Source: Phoronis australis
Lineage: Eukaryota > Phoronida > Phoronidae
Length of the DNA stretch: 47,582 bases
Reading direction: 5' to 3'
Assembly: GCA_002633005.1 (NCBI GenBank)
Contig: NMRA01000060.1
Location: 42,492 to 90,073 of the forward strand
Made by a program: the position numbers and the translations under genes. Of this stretch, positions 34,821-45,794 are shown one piece after another. Under the pieces are notes generated by a model that was given only the letters and a program-made list of their open reading frames with translations, made no database searches and had not been told where the DNA came from. The stretch's first letter is position 1; every line of letters begins with the position of its first letter.

Positions 34821-35246
34821 CTGTTAAAATAAAAGTTAAGTTATAACATATTTGAACATAACCAATATGATTTATGAAATTCTCGTCAAATGGTGATCAT
34901 GTTTAGTTTTTGAATCGCCAAAATCACTGAACTACAACTGAAGTTATGACAATCTATTCTTTCCGAACGTACCAATTTCGGTTTGACTGTGTTCACGCGT
35001 GGTCTGTAATAAGCCCGGTAGATAATTGGCCTGCCTGTTGTCATACCAGACAAAAGACTGTGCTTGGCAGTTAACAAAGAAGCTAGATGTTTCCACACGC
35101 TCACAACCCTCTACGTGTTGTTAAGTCACTAAATGGGAAAACGCCGTCATGTTAAACGGTACCGTAAGCCTAAATAATTGAATATACCCTAAACATTGTC
35201 CACCAACTACAGTAATTTTATAATCATGTATCGCGTGCACGCTTAC

Positions 35247-35339
35247 CTTTACAGTGACCAGTAAAACGATCACAGTGGCCGTACTCGCATGATTCGCACG
35301 TCTGAGCGCAGTCTGCGCCATATTTACCAGCTGGACAAT
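35247..35339 (-). CDS. EGF-like exon, second in the receptor
   Basis: A 93-base phase 1-1 exon with acceptor cttacatttcag and a strong donor AAAG/gtaagc. It encodes about 31 residues, starting DCPAGKYGADCAQTC and ending CDRFTGHCK. The order C-P-G-YG-DC-C and C-DR-TG-C is that of the EGF repeats in Tie receptors and MEGF-like proteins. The last cysteine pair of a standard EGF module is missing here, so the module is either short or completed by the next exon. It shares strand and phase with the Tie-like exon 3.7 kb upstream, which supports one gene. The longer open frame overlapping this exon is a shadow without cysteine spacing. Confidence 0.75.
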
Positions 35340-35821
35340 CTGAAATGTAAGAAGGACAAATGCAAGTAGGCAATTCGGAAAAAATCCACGACATACATTC
35401 TTAAACAAAATTTAAAAACAACCCAAAACATAACTTTGACTATGTAATGCAAAAAACACTCAAAATCAAAATTTATCACGCCAGCACCTAAAATTTAGCA
35501 CTTCAGGACCAAAACTAAACACGCTAAGACAGAACTACATGTATTTAATACGTCACAAGACAGAGAAAATATATATCTGAAACTAAATAAGACGATCCAG
35601 ATCCTCCCAAGGATACTATTGTTTCAAGAAATTAAGAATATAAATCGGTAAATAAAACAACAAGAATGGATCAACTGAAATTTGAAATTTTCGGATGTAA
35701 CAACTTCCTTTATCAACAAAAACAGAAATAAAGTAAAATCAAACACAAAATGACAATTGACATATAAGATATGGTGTAATGAAAATGATACATTTTTGCG
35801 TAAAAAATTCAATGACATATT

Positions 35822-36580
35822 TTAAGTTTTTATGTTCAATCCATGAGGTTCTATTGTATTCAGTTTGTCTATCCAATATTGTTCTCTTTTAAGTCTGTGA
35901 GGGGTACTGGGGTGTTGGAGTTTTTCTATTATTTGTACAGAAAGATCTTGAATATTATGGTTTTTGGAATTGAAATGATTACCTACAGTATCAGAAATGT
36001 TTTTATGTATTATGTTAAATCTATGATTACGAAACCGAGTTTGTAGATTATGTTGAGTTTGTCCTACGTATTGGATAGAACATTTTTTACAAGTTATAAG
36101 GTAAATAATATTGTTGGTGGTGCAATCAGAATAATGTTTTATTTCAAAGTTTTCATTGGTTTGGGAAGACTGGAAAAAAGTGCTATCGTTGATGAAGTTA
36201 CACATTTTACACCTAGTTTTGTTACATTGTGTGTTGCCAATAGGTTTGTCAGTTTGGTGTATATTGTCGATATTAGCTTTAACTAAATAATTTTTTAGAT
36301 TTTTACATTTTCTCCAAGAAATTATAGGGGGATGAGGAAATAGGTTTTTCATTTGAGGGGAAATATGCAGTGTAGAAAGATGTTTTTTGAAGACGTGGCT
36401 AATTCCGTTTAAACATGGATTGAACATAGTTATGAAAGGTATTCTATTAGTAGTATTGCCTTTAGTTTTAGTTCTTAAAGATTCATTTCGAGTAATTGAG
36501 CGGACTTTGTCAAACTGTTTGTGTATAAGATGTAAGGGGAAATGACGTTGAATTAGATAGTACTTGAGTTCTTTTAAACA
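35822..36580 (-). CDS. Penelope-like RT C-terminus with GIY-YIG domain (left arm)
   Basis: The minus-strand frame is open from the palindrome junction to a stop at 35822. It holds the RT C-terminal connector IPFITMFNPCLNGISHVFKK and HLSTLHISPQMKNLFPHPP, typical of Penelope-like elements (compare the PF-T-NP---I-KHL pattern of the family), a CX2C linker (KTRCKMCNF) and a GIY-YIG endonuclease. In the endonuclease, IIYLITCKKCSIQYVGQT supplies the GIY-YIG-type motif, QTRFRNHRFNI the catalytic arginine, and RLKREQYWIDKLN the glutamate. The RT palm is missing, so this is a 5'-truncated copy. It does not start at its first methionine by evidence, only by truncation. Confidence 0.88.
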   Translation of the reverse strand, partial: CLKELKYYLIQRHFPLHLIHKQFDKVRSITRNESLRTKTKGNTTNRIPFITMFNPCLNGISHVFKKHLSTLHISPQMKNLFPHPPIISWRKCKNLKNYLVKANIDNIHQTDKPIGNTQCNKTRCKMCNFINDSTFFQSSQTNENFEIKHYSDCTTNNIIYLITCKKCSIQYVGQTQHNLQTRFRNHRFNIIHKNISDTVGNHFNSKNHNIQDLSVQIIEKLQHPSTPHRLKREQYWIDKLNTIEPHGLNIKT

Positions 36581-37145
36581 ACATCTTTCTACACTGCATA
36601 TTTCCCCTCAAATGAAAAACCTATTTCCTCATCCCCCTATAATTTCTTGGAGAAAATGTAAAAATCTAAAAAATTATTTAGTTAAAGCTAATATCGACAA
36701 TATACACCAAACTGACAAACCTATTGGCAACACACAATGTAACAAAACTAGGTGTAAAATGTGTAACTTCATCAACGATAGCACTTTTTTCCAGTCTTCC
36801 CAAACCAATGAAAACTTTGAAATAAAACATTATTCTGATTGCACCACCAACAATATTATTTACCTTATAACTTGTAAAAAATGTTCTATCCAATACGTAG
36901 GACAAACTCAACATAATCTACAAACTCGGTTTCGTAATCATAGATTTAACATAATACATAAAAACATTTCTGATACTGTAGGTAATCATTTCAATTCCAA
37001 AAACCATAATATTCAAGATCTTTCTGTACAAATAATAGAAAAACTCCAACACCCCAATACCCCTCACAGACTTAAAAGAGAACAATATTGGATAGACAAA
37101 CTGAATACAATAGAACCTCATGGATTGAACATAAAAACTTCTTAA
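36564..37145 (+). CDS. Penelope-like GIY-YIG domain (right arm)
   Basis: A mirror copy of the left arm on the plus strand, open for 193 codons to a stop at 37145. Homology begins at HLSTLHISPQ, and the first few residues come from the junction sequence. The zinc-type cysteines, YVGQTQ, the RFRNHR arginine and the REQYW glutamate are intact, so the endonuclease module itself has no visible lesion. It lacks all of the RT. At the protein level it differs from the left copy at only about one position in the GIY-YIG region (Ser to Asn near the end). Confidence 0.86.
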   Translation: MSSFKQHLSTLHISPQMKNLFPHPPIISWRKCKNLKNYLVKANIDNIHQTDKPIGNTQCNKTRCKMCNFINDSTFFQSSQTNENFEIKHYSDCTTNNIIYLITCKKCSIQYVGQTQHNLQTRFRNHRFNIIHKNISDTVGNHFNSKNHNIQDLSVQIIEKLQHPNTPHRLKREQYWIDKLNTIEPHGLNIKTS

Positions 37146-37349
37146 AATATGTCATTGAATTTTTTACGCAAAAATGTATCATTTTCATTACACCATATCT
37201 TATATGTCAATTGTCATTTTGTGTTTGATTTTACTTTATTTCTGTTTTTGTTGATAAAGGAAGTTGTTACATCCGAAAATTTCAAATTTCAGTTGATCCA
37301 TTCTTGTTGTTTTATTTACCGATTTATATTCACAAGACAGAAAAATTTA

Positions 37350-38320
37350 TGGCGTCAGAAAATGTTCATGCTAAGAGACCACGTGACCATACACAATTAT
37401 TGGCCCGTTAAAGTGATCACTTCGGTACTAGGTACACAATGGCCAAGCTTTCAACAATGTCCCGCCGACAAGAGTCACATTACCGTGACAAGGAGGTTGA
37501 ATTTCTTCCCAACGGTTTACAGAAGCCAGCATACATTTTTCCTTTTGAGCACATTAATTTTGAGTACTACAGCCGATCATCAATGTCGGATAGTAGATGG
37601 TCCTGACATGAAACTTCGCTGCGCTGGCGTGATAAATTTTCTATCCTGGCCGGGTTTAACTTTTGGTTTTGAAGTGATACATTATAGTTCCTGACGATAA
37701 ATTCTGGTTTCATTTTTGGTTCCGAGTTTTTTTTCAGTTTTGACTCTCCATGCCAACGCTCTTCGAAGTGTCTGTGTGAAAGTCAAATTGATTTTTTATC
37801 AAATCATTTGTGCTATTCAATTTAAACGTTTTGTTTTACGAGTAAGTATCAAAACAACCAGCCTGATGGACAAAAATGAATGAAAACCTTGACAACTATT
37901 AATATCGATACGTGCGCGCGATCTTCATTTGCATGAAGTATGGACGGACCTATTGTGTTACTAATACCTCGAAAGCTTTCAATTCGAGTGTTAACAGTGT
38001 CCTTTACATGTACATTATGTTATGTAGGACTTATCGACAAGCCTGTGCAATCAGACAAATATCTACACAAGTGTCAATTTTAACTGAGTAAAACCTTCTA
38101 TTTTCTGAAAGTAGAAACTTGTAGAGATTGATTTTCGACTATGATCATCGCGCCTGGTGCAAAACAAGTGTATCAATAACATAATCTAATTTCGTTTGGC
38201 AGAAGTCTTCAAGATGGAATCTCGAAATCATATGAAATTTTCTCCATTATCAGTTCATTTTTGATAAAATCGCTTCCAATTTTGGATAATTTTGAAAACT
38301 ATTCATAACAGCATTGTGGA
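37350..38320. other. No recognised gene
   Basis: Flank of the Penelope-like insertion. The long plus-strand frame crossing its end (to 37694) combines element tail with flanking DNA and is not a gene. Confidence 0.55.
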
Positions 38321-38324
38321 GTAC

Positions 38325-38470
38325 GGTGGCTATGACAAGACGGCACGGCAAAGTTTTCTTCCGTTGCTAACTCTATCGATAGACTTATTAACTCCATCGA
38401 TAGAGTTAATAAGTCTATCGATGGAGATAGCAACGGAAAAAAGTTGCCGTACAGTCCTGTTACAGCCACG
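38325..38470. mobile_element. Fold-back element with near-perfect 37-base inner arms
   Basis: The inner arms CCGTTGCTAACTCTATCGAT and their inverted partner ATCGATGGAGATAGCAACGG meet at a centre TTAACTCCATCGATAGAGTTAA. Weaker arms continue outward (GTGGCTATGACAAGACGGCA against its partner at 38440-38468). Total length about 146 bases. No coding capacity, so a palindromic MITE is the likely origin. Confidence 0.85.
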
Positions 38471-39044
38471 TTGGAGGAGTTTGCATAGTATCTGAAAATT
38501 TCATATCAATCCTCGGACGTTATGTTACGAATTGCGTTAGCCGAATTTGGATATCTGTCCTGGGGTCCTACATACTTTTAACACATTTCCTTGCTTACGC
38601 GTTCCACTTCTTTTCTCACAAACCGCACACATCACACTTTGTTTCTTACGAAAGCTTTTTCTCCGGAATACTATAATTCAGGGTCAGTTACAGGGGGGAG
38701 TTTTTTGCTAATTTAATACAACCTGTACAGTCACGAGCCCATGCCAAGCGCTAAACATCTTAAGCTATTAAACTTTTGCTATAAAACGTTATCAATAATA
38801 AGACTAATATCAGATTCTATGAGAGTAACACAGGTTTTTGTTGTACTATTGCCTTAAGTCAATTAAACGTTTGCCTTACGATTTGACGAGTACTTACTGA
38901 GGTACGTGAAAGAAAACCAACACTACTGAGCTCGTAGAAATTGAATTTCGTTAATGAGGGAAGAACGTTGTCAAACGTGATAAAAGGACGCTAGCTATTT
39001 CATTGAAACACGTTTTTGGTGATCATGATGCATAATAGGTATAC

Positions 39045-39194
39045 CTCGGTCACACTTGACTCCATGAAAGCCTGCCGCACACGAGCATCCATAAGGATCA
39101 AGAGTGCAGATGGTCTTGGCCTTGCAACCATTGTCTGCCCCGCTTTCGTCACAGGTTGTGGTACATTCTCTACCGAAAAGGTTGGGACCACATG
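39045..39194 (-). CDS. EGF-like exon of a Tie-like receptor ectodomain
   Basis: An internal exon of 150 bases, phase 1 to phase 1, with acceptor tgtttacag and donor CGAG/gtatac. It encodes about 50 residues with eight cysteines, beginning CGPNLFGRECTTTC and containing LDPYGCSCAAGFHGVKC. The DPYGCSCA-G-G-C block is the hallmark of one EGF/laminin-type repeat in vertebrate Tie1/Tie2, where spacing and flanking residues are alike (established knowledge of the family). This makes a Tie-like receptor the best call, although Tie-derived EGF repeats also occur in other invertebrate EGF/FN3 receptors. It is the most 5' exon I can support. It is followed on the same strand by another EGF exon at 35.3 kb and by FN3 exons below 22 kb, in the same EGF-then-FN3 order as in Tie. 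The Ig domains, the kinase and the start of the gene were not found. Confidence 0.82.
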
Positions 39195-39199
39195 CTGTA

Positions 39200-41310
39200 A
39201 ACAAAAACACCAAACAAACAATAAACCGAAAAGTCAACAAAGCATTTCCCCTTCATGTAATATATGCCTTTGGACATAGCATGATTGAAGAAGGGTCCTT
39301 GTTGCGGACGAATGCAAATCAAAGATAAAGAAATACGCTCCTTTTGCAATAGTCTTCCTAAGTTCCAAAACGTTGCAATCGTGCAGTTAATCTCCTTGTA
39401 GGAACATAAAAAAGAATTTAGTGGGCCTATACTACATGTTTGCATATACTATTTTTATTCCATCAAGTAAGATGGTTGAGTTAAGTGGGCGACAGATAAA
39501 TTATGTTATTAAAGAGAGACTGAAATATATAATGGCGTTTTCTTAACAAATGTAAAAACAATTTTACAAGGAACACACATGGTCGGATTGAAGGTGACCT
39601 AGTGGACTCAGTCTCCAAAGCAACGCAGGGCATTGATATACACCCACCGTCTGCTGCGTGTAAACCGCACTTACAGGATATTAATAGTTTTTTCAAACAT
39701 TCCTACCAAATAGAGTAATGATAGTTAACTTAAAAATGGCCTCTAGACTGTGCAAAGCAAGTCAAAAGTGTTCTCCTCAATAGCGACACACCACTTGCAT
39801 TTCATTGTGATACTTCAAGAAGTTTGGTGGACAGGGAGGCAGAAGACAAAGGACTCAAAACCACCAAAACCCTACAATGGTCTACAGAGTTGATCATGCG
39901 ATACAGGGCAGGTTTGTTGTCTACGTGATAGTATTTTTTGCCAAATTTAATGCACATCCATTGAACTTGATAGATATCAAGGCAAACGCCTAAAAAACAA
40001 AATATTGACATTAGTTGACTTATCAGTAATTGGGTATGTCCCAAATTCCATGTCAGATCTACTGTAATCAATAGAAACATGCCAAATTTTGACGATCTCT
40101 CAACTTGTATTGAGCCATAGGCAAAAAATGAACTTGACACAAGGGGACGTCACAGCACTAAGACCCATTCAAAAATTTCCGTCAGCCACGCAGTTCCCAG
40201 AATGAACATATGACAATTTTAAGAATAACCCTTAGAGTGATTTGACCGATAGAGAGGCAAACGTTAACAATCATACTCGAAAACAATAAAAAACAGTCAA
40301 TGCAGTCTAGTCAGTTAAGACTTATTTTTAGACGGATCGTTCACTTTTTAAAAAAGCGTGAAAATTTTGTCACTAGTATACATGTATGTTTGCGCTCTTT
40401 CAGAAAATCAAAATATGAAAGTCATCTGGCTCTGATTTTGGTCGCCATCTTGGATTTAAATATGATGACAGTGAAAATTGAATTCTATACCTTGCGATCA
40501 AAAAAACACTAAAGTATTTAGAAAATTAACATTGTTGCCCGCAATATCAGTTCCGTGACAACGTCAGTACCTTATTAGTAAAAACCAAAGAAATTTGTGA
40601 TAAAACTGGAGTGTTTAGTTTTTCCAAGAAATTTAGTGCACGGCTGTCAGTCTGATACCAATTTATAGACCACTGGGCTTACACATTATTTTCAGCACAA
40701 CTTTGAAAGCGTTCAAATTATTTTAATTGAATTGACAAACGGTAAGGTGCACGTGATGCGCTTCCTTTTTAAAAATTTCCAAACATTCAGACTTTGGATA
40801 TTGATTTTGTTGTTGAAAAGTTACATTATAGACATTGGTTTTTAATGTTTATTACAAAATCTTCAATACAATGAATATACATAATCCAGAAAGCGCCAAG
40901 AGGCATTATATCTGGGTTAAATAACTACAAAGAAATCTATATACAGTTATTATATAATAACACATAAATTAAAAAAACCGATGTTAAGATTTCAATGACA
41001 TATGATTACGAATGTAAAATAAATAAATCATTTTCATACACATGTGACTACTATCCACTCACGCAGAGATGTAATGTTATAAAGAAATTTTGATACTTTT
41101 TCGAATAAAACCATATTTTCATTTGTCTCGAGTTCTTGACATCCATATAGAAAAAACAGTTGTGTACAATTGCGGAATTTCAGATTTTTTTGTAAACATT
41201 GGGGTATTGTTCGAGTGTCTCGAAAAGCTGTACCCTCTGCTCCCTGCATACCTCATGAGCAAAGAAAAGATTAGCATTTGTATCGGTGTCTCCACATGAA
41301 AACAGAGGCG
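39200..41310. other. Upstream side of the receptor, no clear exon
   Basis: Expected position of the 5' part of a Tie-like gene. A strong acceptor (aatattttgttttttag) at about 39990 precedes a minus-strand open frame beginning VCLDIYQVQWMCIKFGK, but no matching donor or domain was found. Confidence 0.5.
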
Positions 41311-41319
41311 AAATATTAT

Positions 41320-42480
41320 TAAAATTATGTCAAAATTTCTCGTTGTTTAGGAGTGTAACGCATCTTGTTCTGTATAGGATTATTACATGGTTGCGGGGAA
41401 GTTGGAATGTCAATGGGACTGGCAAGTCTTGAGTAATGGTATGCATTTTAAAGTTATTTTCGAGAGTGACAACTGAAATGCTTTTTTTTATTTTGGATGG
41501 TAAGGAATTCCTGTTGCCAATGCAAGTTAATATTGTAGATATCCTAAAGGCTTGGCTAAGGGAAGATGGGATAGTGTACAGTATATATATATATATTACT
41601 TTGCCGCAGTCCTCGTGTTAAGTCCCTTGTATGAGTCAAAGAGGATTTTGGTTGAATAATTGTTTATGTTGGTTAAGACTTTATATGTATGCATGGACAG
41701 GTGGACTGTGCGACGAGTTGCTGGTTTGCTCCAGTTGAGACTGTTTAGAGCCTTGATTGTGTTGGATCCTTTGTATGCTCCTGTTATGCCAGCGTTTCCC
41801 GATTGGTAGATTATGTCTCAGTAATCTTGATGTGGAAGTACTAAAGACTTGAACAAAGTTTCAAGATGCATGAAGTTGAGATGACGATAGACAGTTCTAG
41901 TAAGATTGATTAATTGTTGTACTTTATGAACGAGTTAGCAACAGGTCTAGTAGCAAGCCAAGGTGTTTATGTGTGAATTTATTGGGAATAACTTTCCCAT
42001 TGAGTGATTTCCAGCATTGGATTTGTTTGGTAATTAGTATTATTAAACTTAGAAAATACAAGATCAACACTTTGTTCAGGCTTAAATTTCACCTTCCATT
42101 TGTAAGACCAGTCATAGACTTTTAGGTCAGTTTGCAATTGTAAGGAGTCATGGGTATGCTCTTTTGAGAATGGGTAGAAAATTACAGTGTCATCAGCATA
42201 TGAGAATGTATTAGAGTTTATTGTGTCTGGAAGATCATTGATGTACAGTAAAAAGAGTACGGGGCCTAGTACGCTACCCTGTGGTACTCCAGCATTTACG
42301 AAACCTGGTGATGAGGATGATAAGACACCCTCCATTTGGACATTTCAGATATGATTTTAAAAGTAAGAGGAGAGCGCCTGAGAAACTGTAAGATTGCAAT
42401 TCATGTAGATGAAGATAATGGGGAACGACCTCAAAAACGGACGCAATGTCTAAAAATACAGACAATGTCTAGTCCCATGG
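41320..42480 (-). pseudogene. CR1/Jockey-type LINE RT remnant
   Basis: On the minus strand VFLDIASVFEVVPHYLHLHE (degenerate form of the LDxxKAFD block) is followed, after a frameshift near 42300, by [27 protein letters not shown] and SYADDTVIF, the palm motifs of a non-LTR reverse transcriptase with its YADD active site. The GVPQGS-LGP-LFL-YIND-P signature is characteristic of CR1/Jockey-group LINEs. Decayed thumb and C-terminal sequence continues to about 41.3 kb (LFDSYKGLNTRTAAK, then NRNSLPSKIKKSISVVTLEN in other frames). The 5' region is missing. The frameshift and stops mean it cannot be functional. Confidence 0.88.
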
Positions 42481-42981
42481 TGGCATTTGTTATTTATTTA
42501 TTTATTCATTTATTCCTTTCCTGCAATGGCCAAGAACTGTAATTTTTAATGTTGGAATCATGTGTGACAACGAGGGTAGCTTCAATCAAGAAAGAACACA
42601 ATAGTAATTGTATGTTATTTGCCAAAAAAGCGCTTGTTCACCTCTTCTGGACTCCTTCAAAGGTAAAAAGAGGCAAGTCACATTTTAAAACTAAATAACC
42701 TTAATTCCCTGCCACCAGGCGTTGATATCCATTGTCTAGATCGTGGCTATGTCATGGATGAAACATTTAAACAAAACAAAGCTGTGCGGCATAAAAATCG
42801 TGTTACAAACTTTGACAGAAACTAGTAAGCGATGAGATGAAAGGCCAGCGAAGATGAAAATACAACAAAACCACCAAAAACTTTACAATACAGGATCACT
42901 ACAGCATTAAGATGATTACTTTTCTGTAGTAAAAGTGGCGAGAGTGAAAAACTGCACAGAGCACAACCGGATTCAATTGAC

Positions 42982-44830
42982 ATGCGAGTGCGTAATTATG
43001 TTATGACACCACAGGACACTAAGGTACCGGGGAAAGTATCAGAAGGAGACATGCTTGCTTTAGATGCAAAATATCACTTAAGTTTTCTGACTGCTTTGTA
43101 CAGTGAATTTATCAACACACCGAAGAACAACTTACACACAGTACATGTGAAAGTCTCGTTTGGTGTTTGCTGATTTTTTTCATCTAAAATTCCCAGTGTA
43201 GTGACACGTTGCCCGTTTCGCCCGTCTGATCTCAAAATGTACTAATCTTGGATCGAAGAGAAATGTTTCTCCGGAACATTGAATGTTACTAGGCTAAGAG
43301 ATAGGCTACTAAATTTGCCCTGTGTTTGAGCTTGTAAATTGGTAATCTATTGGTAGTTATTTGATGATATTCGATAAAGACATAGGTGCAGCCGCCAAAA
43401 CACCTTATAGTACAAATCACGATGATTATGAACGACTTGGAACAGCGTGTGCACCGGATGAAAAACGACTGCAGTGTTTTTTCCAGGATATGTTTCTTGT
43501 CAATCCAGACAAGGAGAACTTGACGAGTTTTGTAAATACGAGAACTAACCATCGCCACCATCACTGTCAGATATGGGTGAGATTCTACAGTGTGTCAAAT
43601 CAGACCTAATCGACCGTATTGGGAAATACATCATCTGTTATTCATGGCAAAATCTTCGAAGGGTTTGTGGTTGTTAATATGTTGGAAGGTAAGGATTACA
43701 AAACCTTCTGCGAATATACTGAATGCGTCTTCTTGTCCTACATCGTGAGGAGAGACCTTGAATCCTTAAAGCAATTGAACGTAGTTCGGGACACATACCT
43801 GACAGCTTAAAAAGTTCAATTCGACGAAAAAGGGGTCCGGCAGTAGTGTGAAGGTGTCAAGGTCAAACTCATTTCTCCCAGAACTGGAACAGTTTCCTCA
43901 GAGCAGCTCAAAACTAGCACGAACTGCACCTTTTGCAGTCAGTGTACATTGCCGACCTTGATACCCAGGAAAGGTAGTAATGTAGCATCTACTCAACGGA
44001 ATGGACTTGTTTCCAATGATGACGTCGATGCTGCGAACATGATTGTTCCATGTAACCACAAAGAAGGCGACACCAGACTGATCATTGTTTACATAGCCCA
44101 TGCCGAAGCGGACACTGGTGTGGTGGTGCTAACAGTGTTTTGACTTTTGTGACCTTGTACTTGAAGAGTTGTGAGTTGCCTTCGGTGTAAAGAAAGATTA
44201 ATCCAACTCACGATATTGCATCACTTCTTTGATCTATGAAGTCTTAGTCGCTTCTTTTCTTTCACCCGATGTCCGGCTGTGACACCATGTCGTCATTTGA
44301 TTTCAAAGGAAATAAGAAAGCATGGGGGCACTTGGAAGACGTTCTGTGAAACAACAGCATCATTTCACAAACTTTCAAGCAGGCCAATCTGAGTTAGATG
44401 GAGATTTTGAGGTTCTTCAACGACTTGTTGTACTGCAATATGGCAGGACAAATGACTGTTTGCAGGTTAACACCTTTCGGAAGATTCTGTTTGCAAAAGA
44501 CCTCAAATAGATTGATTTCCATTAACTGAGGCAGCCTTAAGAGAGCACGTGAAAAGAGTTATTTATCAGACAAGACATGTATGGAACCAAGTCTTCTTTA
44601 AACAGCAACAACTTGTCTGATGAATGAGCTGGGCAAGAGAAGAAATGGTTCTGTGGGTCTATGGTCTCTGCAACCAGAAGCTTCGAAGTACTGTTAGGAG
44701 CTCTCCAGATCTGGATGTAAACATCGTGCAGACCACCGTGTACAGACCTATGCAACTGTGTAGGGTCTTGCAAGAAATCATTATCACAAGCTGTGCCATT
44801 CCTTGTGAAGATTACCAGAAGTGAGTGCAC
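42982..44830 (+). pseudogene. Degenerate transposon-associated ORF with GCD motif
   Basis: Scattered plus-strand frames read like one broken protein. They begin with SEGDMLALDAKYHLSFLTAL (42982 frame), continue through CNHKEGDTRLIIVYIAH near 44060 and FHPMSGCDTMSSFDFKGNKK near 44265, and end with FEVLQRLVVLQYGRTND and LTEAALREHVKRVIYQTRH (44400-44570). The blocks HKExDTR, H-x3-GCD-x-x-SSF-x-KGK and PTEAAL-x-H recur in a large family of hypothetical proteins in corals, molluscs and lancelets that I associate with mobile DNA; the biochemical role is unknown to me. Many stops and frame changes show the copy is dead. The 5' end is unclear and may begin near 42.7 kb. Confidence 0.7.
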
Positions 44831-44859
44831 ATTTACTATCCCTTGGATCACATTTACCA

Positions 44860-45790
44860 TGTGAAGCCATGCATAACGAGAGACCTCAAAATATTAAAAC
44901 CAGTTTCAATGACGTGCCATGGTCTCCTGAATACACAGAAGACACAAACAAATCTTTTCTGCATGTTTTAGTAGCCTCATTCGAATTCCATCAACCCAAA
45001 ACATCCTTATGAAATGAAATGCATAGCTCATGGCATCAGTGACAGAGAATACGTACTTTCTAAAATCGTCCGTTTTTGGAAGTCATAATTAATGTTCTGT
45101 CATGACATCACATGATCACAAATTTGAACTCAGCACTTACAACATATTTCCGACTATACATCTTTTCTGACTACCCCCTGGTAACTCACAACGACGTGGT
45201 GGTGATATTTAAATACAAGATGGCGGCCACACTAAGAGTCAGACCACGTGTCTCGTTTTATTTTTTAAAAGAACAGTGGAAAATTATCCCTTTAACTGCC
45301 TAGACCAATAGGCGAGCTTCATATGTGAATTCGAATACGAGAAGGCGGTGTCGACTGCTTAATAGAATGACATTTGCAAAATTTCATGAAAATCCTTCAA
45401 GGAACGTCGAAAATACAGAAGAAAAATGTTTCTGCACTTGTTCATGACAGGCAGCCGAGATGGCCAAGAAAATAAAAAGTGCCACTAAGAAGCGCCATAG
45501 TAGTTGGGCCATCTTAAAATCACCATCAGCCGTCTTCTTCCAGTAGGAAGGCATTAAAGCGATGTTCATAATCATCCTTAATGCGGTTTAACGAATAGAG
45601 AGGTGTGTGCCAACGAATTCAAAACAAACGGCCACTAAGAAGACAAAACAAGGTGGCGGCGTTGCCTTCTCTTATTTGCCAAAATTCATGAAAATACTTC
45701 AAGGAACTACACAGATTTAAAAGCCAACTACATAAAATAAAATTGCCTCCAGAGGACAAAAGTGGTTAGGCCCCTCTGTAAATTCGCCAA
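44860..45790. other. Short degenerate repeats, no gene
   Basis: Related blocks recur, such as AAATTTCATGAAAATCCTTCAAGGAAC (about 45379) and AAAATTCATGAAAATACTTC (about 45680), together with variants of AAGATGGCGGC. This looks like a diverged repeat family, not a gene. Confidence 0.5.
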
Positions 45791-45794
45791 CCCG

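Larger units (their letters stand above)
35554..37347. mobile_element. Palindromic Penelope-like element insertion
   Basis: A large inverted repeat of two nearly identical 3' parts of a Penelope-like retroelement pointing outward. The left arm is 35637-36383 and the right arm 36580-37331, with a spacer of about 196 bases. The spacer carries further element coding sequence in phase with the left copy (KVRSITRNESLRTKTKGN upstream of IPFITMFNPC). The whole is bracketed by similar 17-base direct repeats, starting cacaagacag at 35554 and 37331, which may be a target-site duplication. The left copy has about 66 extra bases at its outer end. The arms differ at only a few positions, so the structure is recent or kept alike by conversion. 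Confidence 0.88.

Noticed and set aside
37149-37694. 181-codon plus-strand frame as a gene
   Set aside because: It is the 3' tail of the Penelope-like right arm fused by chance to flanking DNA beyond 37331.
39802-39990. Minus-strand frame after a strong acceptor, reading VCLDIYQVQWMCIKFGK onward, as an Ig-like exon of the receptor
   Set aside because: No donor in the needed phase and no Ig cysteine/tryptophan spacing; splice acceptor alone is not enough.
45217-45303. AAGATGGCGGCC start at 45219 as a promoter and first exon
   Set aside because: The motif recurs in decayed form in the surrounding repeat (45.2-45.7 kb) and no donor follows in a sensible place.
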